From: Plenodomus lindquistii
Taxonomy: Eukaryota; Ascomycota; Dothideomycetes; Pleosporales; Leptosphaeriaceae
Assembly (NCBI GenBank): GCA_025504975.1
Contig: JANUWI010000015.1
Location: 992,001-1,056,000 of the forward strand
Length of the DNA: 64,000 nt
Direction: 5' to 3'
Part shown: positions 56,842-64,000 of the stretch, one piece after another
How the letters are laid out: the number at the start of each line of letters is the position of its first letter
How positions within the stretch are numbered: the stretch's first letter is position 1
The notes under the pieces: generated by a model
Database searches by the model: none
Told to the model about the DNA's origin: nothing
The model's input: only the letters and a program-made list of their open reading frames with translations
Made by a program: the position numbers and the translations under genes

Positions 56842-57316
56842 TAGACGTGGATGAGCAAAGGCGTTTGGGCTTGGACATGATATACCATATGATTTTGCGC
56901 TCTTCTAAACTTGTATATGGCCAAGGGCATGTGATTGATGCTGACAGGACTGGTGGGACATGGACATGGCTCCACTTCACGTAGTGCACAGGTTGAATGA
57001 AGCTGGCACGTCGACTGCAATACAACAACCGTAAATTTTGTTGTCATGTTGCTCATTTCACAACATTCCGCTCTGGAATATATGATACTATTCGATTCGA
57101 GGCAGCACAAAGACTTCCACCTTTGGCGCAGCGCCTAGACGGTTCGAATGCAGTCACCACAGCGTCCTCGTTTTGCTCAAGCAGCTTCAGTCTGAGCTAT
57201 TGCCGCCGTGAGCTCACGGGACGAGTCTTCATGGTGCAAGTGCAGTGCTGAGCTGGGCCTGATCTGCACCTCTGGCACAGACTTTGTAGTTGATTCATCC
57301 CCAAATGCTCTCTCCC
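56842..57316. other. Convergent intergenic stretch
   Basis: 475 bp between the 3' ends of PEX2 and the zinc-finger gene. Nothing recognised. Confidence 0.5.
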
Positions 57317-58396
57317 CTACGTCCGCATAAACTCTGCAAACCTCGGCAACTCCGCCATCTTCTCCTCGGGACTCGTCATCTCGCTGAAGAAGACGAGCTT
57401 CATATTCTTGTCCTTTTTGCTCTTCTTGTCCTCCTTCTTCTCTGCTGTGCCCTCCTTGGTCACCTCGCCAATCAGGTCGTCAAGAGACGCGGATATCGCA
57501 TTGGGATCGGAGCCGTTGGGTGGAAACGCGCCAGGGGGTGGTGCGCCGAAGCCAGGACGAGGAGGCAGCACGCCCGGTTGTCCTGGTATGCTGCCTGGTC
57601 GAGTGGGTATTGCGCCGTTTGCTGGAGAGAAAGGTTGGGAAATGCCTTGTGGGGGGTAGAGAGGGGGTTGTCCAGGGAAGGCTGCTGGGATGCCTTGGGG
57701 TGGGTTGGCAAAGGGGGGTATGGCATCTTCCTGTTTCTGTCCGCACATTGATTAGCTCAGCATTCTCCTCTCAGAATCATGGGGACACGCACAGGAACTG
57801 GCACAGCCTCGACCGGCACCGGCAACGGCACACCGTTCTTCCTGTCCTCCCTAAACTTGTTGGCCCTCTCCTCAATCTCGTCCAGCGTCTCAACAACTCT
57901 CGTCGTCTTGGTCGGCGGCGCCTGCCCGTTGCTGTACAGCCCGCGCACAGGGTTACCCGTTAACCGCGCGCGCTCCTGCTCCTCTGCGAAATGTGCTTGG
58001 GTGACTTGTTGGTTGTGCTGGTCGATGATCTCGGCGGGTACGCCTTCCATGCCAAAGATCTCAATCTCGAGACCTTGGCGGCCGGGGTTGGCGTTCTCGA
58101 CGTGGGTGAGGTTCTCCTTGTGGACTTGGTTCATGTGCACCGAGAGACCTGGCGCGTCTTGTTAGCATCTGGCGTGTCTGTACGGCTGCACCCACGGGGC
58201 CGCGCCCGGGCAGAGCAGGGCTGCGTGTACCTCCGGCGGTATTCAGCCTCCGCCCACAGCGGTCACATTTGAAGTGCTTGGCCTTTTGGTGGGAAATCAG
58301 AATCTTGAGATCGTCAAAGTCGCGCTCGCAGTAGTAGCACCATGGCCGCTCGAGCTTCTGGTTCAGGTCCGGGTATCTCTTGCGCTTCTTCGTCAT
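57317..58396 (-). CDS. BuGZ/ZNF207-like C2H2 zinc-finger protein
   Basis: Three exons: 58231-58396, 57793-58148, 57317-57736. Introns are 82 and 56 bp, and the product is 313 residues. The N-terminus carries two zinc fingers: PWCYYCERDFDDLKILISHQ with KAKH, and FKCDRCGRRLNTAGGLSVHM with NQVHKE. NANPGRQGLEIEIFGMEGVP follows, the segment typical of BuGZ. The middle is charged and the C-terminal half is Pro/Gly/Phe-rich and low in complexity, as in BuGZ, where it drives coacervation. Animal BuGZ binds Bub3, supports spindle assembly and acts in splicing. The fungal protein keeps the fingers, but I cannot see a clear Bub3-binding (GLEBS) motif. The second intron interrupts between VPVP and KQEDAIPP. 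Confidence 0.85.
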
Positions 58397-59467
58397 ACTG
58401 GCAGTCGATCGGCGGCGGCGTGAGCGACGGCGAGTATCAAGGTCGGGTCGTTGTCTACGGCACGTGTTGGTGGGGTTCAACGGCGGCTTCGACGTCGAGG
58501 ACGAGGCGTCAAGCTCGCCATTTCCCAAGCTGGGAGGTGGAGCCTAGCGCGCGTTGGTCTTGGCGGATGGATGCCATCTCGACTTTTCGTGCCCGAGCTG
58601 AGCTTCTCTGCAACCTCACATCACAAGACATGCATTGTACACGTTCCAGGCCACTACGCTCTTCAATACAAGCAGCGCCTTGGCCTGCACGATACAATGC
58701 TATACTCTCCATATCCCCCGCAACCCGCACACCAGCCACTTGGTCTTCGCGACACCCCACACAAGTCCCCTCGGGGAGCATCCCAATGTCTTCGCGTCTT
58801 GCGTCGATTTGGTGTATGCGGCTGCACTTGCAGTTCGTGCTCTTTTCGGTTGCCAGAACAAACAAAAAGGTCCTTCATAGTTCACACTTCCTCGCTCTTC
58901 GGAGAAATTCCACGAAGAGTGTGACTCCTTGGCTACCTACATGCCTTGATCTACCATTGCTCATCATGTCCTCCACCGGTAGACGGTTGTAATGACACGT
59001 CTCCGTCTGCAGCAATTGTGTTCAACCTTGCTATCTCACCATGTGTTGATGGTTGGTACAATGGTATTCGCTTCCTCTACATCCAACATCTCCACCTTAA
59101 CGCGGAGTGGTTCCTTCTACCACACCAATACATGCCTGTACAGAATGCTATACTCTAACCTTGCCCTGATATCATACATTATATAATAAGACATGACTAG
59201 TATCACTCGTCCGTCATTGCCTGCATGCCATGCTTGTCCTCTCCATGGTATCCAACCCACCAACCGACTTCCACGGCATACCGTGTTGTAACGACCCCCA
59301 AAACAGGTCTTTCCTATGGGCGCGTAACTAATTTAACATCAACTGGCAAACTCCAGTCTCTGACGCAGCGTGTATGAAGTATTCGTAAAAAGTATATGTA
59401 CTGGCTTCTGGAGTAAGCCAGTTCCCTGAATACCACGGGAGACATTATATCCGCCCAATAAAGAAGC
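58397..59467. other. Intergenic stretch
   Basis: 1.07 kb between the BuGZ-like start and the Spa2 stop. Its right half at 58940-59310 is less GC-rich. Nothing recognised. Confidence 0.5.
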
Positions 59468-62340
59468 TTAAAGCTCAGTGGTGAGCGTTTGGTCGACGGT
59501 AAGTTCGCCAGATTCGATGCGGTCAACGCGAAGTACGAGTTCCTGCGACGTGTTAACAAAAAACTTCAAATGCAAATTGACTTATCGCGCGCGCATACCT
59601 TGAGAGCCCGGGCAGTCTTAAAAGCAAGCGGTGGAATCTTCTCTCGGCCTCCTTCTCGTAGATCCACAGACATCATATCATGCCTGCAATCGTCGAGAAC
59701 TTCAACAACCGGGAGAGCATGTTTCTTCAACGCAGGATTGGAAAGATCATTAACAGCATCGTATGTCTTGTTGCCCGTGTCTTCTACTGCTTGTGAGATA
59801 TCTTGGATCAAGTCGTATATTTGCTGCTCTTCCGCAGGAGACGAAGCCGGGTTGGAGCGGATAAGATTGACGAGTGGCTGTATGCTCTGGACCAGAAGTG
59901 CGGTTTGATCCTCCAGGTAGTTCTGCAGTCTTGTTAGTTCTCATCAAAGCAATCTGGTGATATCGAGTCCTACCTTGAACTCCAACATGCCACTGTCAGG
60001 CTGACCGCCTACGCTTTGACGGTCATAACCGCTGTACGGCGAGCTGTAGTTGCTGTAGCGAGTGGTGTCACTACTACCTCCTTTACTACTGCGACCGCGT
60101 TGATGCCCAAACGCAGGCTTGGCCCCGTTCGCATTGTCGTTACCGCTGGCTGCTGCCGGGTTGTAGCCGTTGTAAACAGCCGGCTTCAAGGGCATCGGTC
60201 GATCTTCCTCTTCTTCTTCTTGCTGGAGCTCCTCTGATGTCGTAGGTCTCACCTTGACAAACTTGACTAGCTCAACGATAGCTGTAGAGAGGTGACTGGC
60301 GGCAGCATCGAGAAGACTGACAGGCAGCAGACCACCAGAGGAGGTGTGATTCTTTGTGGCGGTAATGAGATTATTGGCGGTAGCACTGACACGCGACTTG
60401 AGCTTCGCTTGTTGCTTCTCTGGGCTAAGTGGAATACTGCCGCTGATGCTGCTACTAGGTGACTGCATCTGCGATAGAGAAGTGCTGTCAATGTCTCCCG
60501 TGATAGCCCGAACACATTTAACGACGTGTCGCATATTCTCCAAGGTCTGCTCAGCATTGCCCTTTCGTGCCGCTTGAAGCAATTCGTCGATACTCAGCTG
60601 AAACTTGGTGACGTGAACGTCCTTGACAAGACCATCAGGCGAGCTGAGAGCAGGGTCGCGTGTGTAGGGAATCATGTCTGACAGCGCCAGTGAGGACAAG
60701 CCGATTGAGGAAGCTTTGAGGTTCCGCAATTGTGTCTTCTGAGTCGCATATCGAGACTTCCAGTCTTTGAGCTCGGCCTCGAGCGCGGCCAGTTGGCTAG
60801 TCATTTGTTCCTCTTTCTCAACAGCGGCATCGCTCTTGGATGACAGTTCTCGCATCTCTTGGAGGAAGACGGCTGCATCCCTGCGCACCTCATCTGTGAC
60901 TTGTTGTTGTTCGCTGAGCTCTTGTTCGAGTTCCTCACACCTTCGTTGCCAGTTCCCTCCATCGTTCGACATCGCCTGTGGTGGTGGTGGTGGTGGTCTT
61001 GACTCGAGGTCGGCGATCTGAGCGCGTAGATTTCGTTCTACCTCTTCGTTCTCGCCGCGGATCTTTTCAATCTCCGAGCGTAGCGATGAGTTCAGAGACT
61101 CGGCCTTCTCGACCTTCTCCTCCAGTGACAGCCGCAACTCGTCCCACTCGGCGCGTTCTGCCGCCGTATTTTCGTCGCGCGTTCTTTCTGCCTCTTGCAA
61201 GCGTTGCAATTCACTGTCTTTGTCCTTGAGTGTACTTTCCAGGGTGCTGACCTTGCCCTGCAAGTCTGTCACCTGGGTTTGCAACTCTGCCACTGCCTTA
61301 TCCTGTGCCATGCTCATGCTCTTCATACTCTTGTTTGTCTGCCGTCTTGCAGCAGCACCTTCGAGGTTAAAGGCATCCTCTTCATCAGCACCGCTGTCAT
61401 CGTCATCCTCCACAAGTGTTCCCTTGTTCGGTACAATGGTATTCGATTGGAACGTCTTGGGGAGCGGTCGGCCAAAAGAGTTGCCGTCGTTGGAAGATCC
61501 TGGCCGTAGTCCTGGTGGGCCTGGAGGTCCGCCTTGAGGAGGGGGGCCTCGATAACCTGGTCCAGGTGGCCCACTAGGGCGACCTCCCATGCTATTTGGA
61601 GTGCCCGTCCGACTAGGCGGCCCTCTGTTGCTTATGCGACTCGCGATACTGCCGTTGGGACTGGATGGGCGCGGCGGGTCTCCATTTGTGAAGCGAGGCC
61701 ACCTCCTCTCCAGTTCGTAGAAGACATCGGTCGCGAGCTGGCGAAAGCGCTCAAGAGGAAGCGTCGAAAGCTTTTGCCGGGCCTGGTTACGCTTGGGATG
61801 GAAGTTGTTCTTGGGCAACAAGTAGGCAGGCGTCTGGTTACCCGGCGCACCGGGCCCTCCACGCTTGCGGTCCTCCTCCCTGCGTATCGATTCGTCGTAT
61901 ACATCTGTGCTGAGCTCCTGGAACTGGACGGCCGACAGCCTGGTCAGCTTGTCCTTGGCCCTGCTTGGGCGGGGGTTGCCCTTCTCGTCGTTTAGGTAGG
62001 GCCCCAGGTACGCCTTGAGGACCTTGAAGTGCTCGGACATGGTCTCCTCGAGCGCCCGCAGCTTGCTGCTGTTCATGCCGGCATCGCTGAGACTCGAGGC
62101 GTAGAGGCCTGTGCCGTCGCTCGACCGTCCGACAGAGCTGGGTGGAGAGGGGTTGCCGTTGCCTGCCGGGCGCATGCCATTGAGCATGCCTCCATCGGGA
62201 TTGCTAGGGCCGTATGTGTTGGGTGGGATGGTGGGCGAGTATGGATTGTCGCCGGCAATGTTGCGGTAGCCTGTGATGGGGGACCATTCTTGGCTGGCCG
62301 TGGAGACGGGCGACAGCGTGCCATTGCGCGTGTTCATCAT
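59468..62340 (-). CDS. spa2: Polarisome scaffold Spa2 (GIT/SHD domain)
   Basis: Three exons: 59974-62340, 59599-59922, 59468-59542. Introns are 51 and 56 bp, and the product is 921 residues. After a Ser/Pro/Asn-rich head come two Spa2-homology repeats: KLTRLSAVQFQELSTDVYDE and KLSTLPLERFRQLATDVFYE, each about 30 residues and ending in ERR/IRR. A Pro/Gly-rich stretch and a coiled coil (about 335-545, heptads of Leu with Glu/Arg) follow. A C-terminal GIT-like helical domain includes LDAAASHLSTAIVELVKFVK, NYLEDQTALLVQSIQPLV and the last exon ELVLRVDRIESGELTVDQTL. Spa2 gathers formins and MAP-kinase components at hyphal tips. The start could be either of the first two Met codons. Confidence 0.9.
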
Positions 62341-63315
62341 GTGTTTGGGGGGGGTGTTGATCGCGTTTCACCAGTCAGCAGGCGGGCCGCTGCTGTACTG
62401 CTAGTCTCGTATTGTGTCTCGTATCGGAGTTAGGGGATATGGTGCAGCCGTGGGTGAAGGGCAGCTGCGCCAGAACAGAGCAAACACGGCCTGCACGCGG
62501 TCGAGGGCGGGACGGGGCAGAGTCAAGCGCGGGTGCGAGTGCAAGGACTCGAGACGTGGTAGTGGCAGGCGTCGACGGCGGTGAAGGAACAACAGCAACA
62601 AAGAGCGTGGGCAGGGCGGGACAATGCTAAGGGAGCGTGGGCGCAGCAGCTGGGAAGCGTCTATCGAAAGAGCCCACAGTGCAGCAGCGAATGTGCAGTG
62701 TATGTAGGTTGCACGGATCACCGGGACCAAGAGGGCTTTTGAGGCTGCTCCCGCCAGAGTCGGTGATGCCCCCTTTCGCTCGAGCTTGGCCTGGAGAGCG
62801 TTGGCGGATCGAAGCGCTAACTCAGCCGGGCAGCGAATGAGACGGGCCCAGTCCACGCAAGTGCATGCCGCGAACGCTCACAATGTGGACCGCCCTGGGG
62901 ACTGCTAGAGAATGCGCGGCTGTTGGCTGCGCGGCGACTGCAAAGAGTTCTGGCTACACGGCGCGACACATGTCACATGTCGTGGTGACGGCGGTGGTGG
63001 TGGTGGCCAGCCGCCGTGGGACCAGACCAGCTCGTTGCATTCGGCATCCAACTCTACAGCAAATTGGCAGCGGCGACCCCTGCATGTTCGAGACTCAGAC
63101 GACGCCCTGCTCCAACGGCCGAGGGCGATCCTTGCGGGCAAAGTGGGGACGGCTTCACTTGTTGCATAATCTGACAATCTCGATTGCCATGAGAACATTA
63201 TGTATGTATGTATGTATGTATGTGTGTATGTAGAGTAGAATGCTAGCATGTGTAATGCAGGTGCGACCGATTGCACTCATGTCTATACCAGCCATGCAAC
63301 ACGACCAGCCGCCAT
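62341..63315. other. Intergenic stretch
   Basis: 975 bp: promoter of Spa2 and the 3' flank of the ING-family gene. Contains the tetranucleotide repeat listed next. No gene recognised. Confidence 0.5.
63200..63232. repeat. (ATGT)n microsatellite
   Basis: About eight units of ATGT with one GTGT interruption. Confidence 0.9.
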
Positions 63316-64000
63316 CTATCGAGCCCGCTTGATCTTGGATGGAGGCTGCTTTCGACAATCAGGACACAGCCAGTCGCCCAGAGGCTCCTCCTTGATCCCC
63401 ACACATTCCCAGTGAAACCATTGATACTGGCAATTGTCATTGTCGCAAGCCACCATATCACCAAAGCTGACGCGTTGGCACGTGCAATACTTCGTGTCGT
63501 CCGACTCGTCTTCATCTGCATCACCGCCTCCCACACCCGACATGTCTTCATCTTCCGTGCCAGCCTCACTGGCTACACTCTCATCGTCCGCTGTCGTCGA
63601 AGGCGAAGCTCTCGATCCACCCTTTCGGCGCTTCTTGTTCAACGGAGCCTTGGCAGTCAGGGCAGCTTTGCGCAGAGGTTGCTGTGGTTTCGCCTTCTTG
63701 ACCGTCAGGGCATGCTTCGGTGGCCTTGGGCCCACACTGCCAGAACGTGAACCCGGTGTTGATGGTTTGGGCGTTCCTGGGCCCACGGAGCCCTGCCTCC
63801 CGAGATTTGACCCCGCTGTTGGTAGAGGGCCAATGCTTCCAGCTGGTCGGCGGCGTTTCGAGTCACTTCCTGCAGACGATTCTCTTTCTTGACGCGCATT
63901 TGCCTGTATCGCACTTTGCGCATTCGTAAGTCTCTGCTGGTTTAACAATGCTTGCGTCTGCATATTTTGCAAAGACGGGTTCAGTCTGGAGTTGAGATTC
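63316..64000 (-). CDS. ING-family PHD-finger protein, C-terminal part
   Basis: The frame is open to the right edge, so the N-terminal ING helical domain lies outside the window. Visible: a Gln/Asn-rich start (NPSLQNMQTQALLNQQ), a basic, Ser/Pro/Gly-rich linker with repeats of GSVGPxxPK and RRKGGSRAS, an acidic patch, then a complete PHD finger, YCTCQRVSFGDMVACDNDNC followed by QYQWFHWECVGIKEEP and WLCPDC. The Cys4-His-Cys3 order and the FGDMVACDN motif are those of ING proteins, which read trimethylated H3K4 and sit in histone acetyltransferase or deacetylase complexes (Yng2, Yng1, Pho23 in yeast). Which of these cannot be decided without the N-terminus. Confidence 0.88.
   Translation of the reverse strand, partial: NLNSRLNPSLQNMQTQALLNQQRLTNAQSAIQANARQERESSAGSDSKRRRPAGSIGPLPTAGSNLGRQGSVGPGTPKPSTPGSRSGSVGPRPPKHALTVKKAKPQQPLRKAALTAKAPLNKKRRKGGSRASPSTTADDESVASEAGTEDEDMSGVGGGDADEDESDDTKYCTCQRVSFGDMVACDNDNCQYQWFHWECVGIKEEPLGDWLCPDCRKQPPSKIKRAR

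Noticed and set aside
62401..62856. 151-codon minus-strand frame upstream of Spa2
   Set aside because: Composition (Arg, Leu, Pro rich) and position suit the GC-rich leader of Spa2 and its antisense; no family or spliced link to the Spa2 frame.
1..64000. CRISPR arrays, bacterial operons or ribosome-binding sites
   Set aside because: Gene structure is eukaryotic throughout and no regularly spaced repeat array is present.

Overview
The window reads as nuclear DNA of a filamentous ascomycete (Pezizomycotina), most likely a dothideomycete. The evidence is short introns of about 44-60 bp with GTRNGT donors and CTAAY branch sites, genes on both strands with no operons, an AT-rich block with the look of repeat-induced point mutation (RIP), a HET-domain pseudogene, a Nis1-like secreted protein and several secreted hydrolases. 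I rebuilt 35 introns by hand. The genus cannot be fixed from sequence alone.

Layout. 1-4.7 kb: the 3' end of an unidentified gene, a cupin protein, an L-arabinitol/sorbitol dehydrogenase and a cytidine-deaminase-fold protein. 5.26-8.63 kb: a decayed DNA transposon with 65-bp terminal inverted repeats and two internal 738-bp inverted arms. 8.9-10.8 kb: a TPR-SET protein, followed by 2.2 kb without a recognisable gene. 13.05-20.48 kb: a CalB-type lipase gene cut in two at its catalytic serine motif by 6.03 kb of DNA that carries its own divergent gene pair, encoding a 1373-residue Cys-rich protein and a 289-residue helical protein. 21.2-27.4 kb: 6-phosphogluconate dehydrogenase, the exon-junction protein Y14, a Nis1-like secreted protein and an S28 serine peptidase. 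29.1-35.4 kb: a phosphoribosyltransferase-like protein, a membrane protein and a GH43-type glycosidase. 36.17-36.30 kb: a tRNA-Leu(CAG) gene whose D-loop is interrupted by a 49-bp segment that looks like a spliceosomal intron. 36.9-45.2 kb: a GH76 mannanase-like protein, a DUR3-type urea transporter and NAD-malic enzyme. 45.2-50.3 kb: an accessory stretch with repeats and a broken HET gene. 51.1-64 kb: conserved housekeeping genes, namely a Kap120/importin-11 karyopherin, PEX2, a BuGZ-type zinc finger protein, a Spa2 polarisome scaffold and an ING-family PHD protein that runs off the right edge.

How the parts relate. Most genes are independent eukaryotic transcription units, with divergent promoters at LAD/deaminase, Gnd/Y14, the cassette pair and Kap120/PEX2. 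Carbon metabolism (pentose-polyol dehydrogenase, 6PGDH, malic enzyme, GH43, GH76) recurs, but I see no co-regulated cluster. The features most worth attention are the lipase split with its two-gene insert, the interrupted tRNA-Leu, the fungal PRTase-like gene, the nested inverted repeats and an apparently high share of GC-AG introns (4 of 35 in my models).
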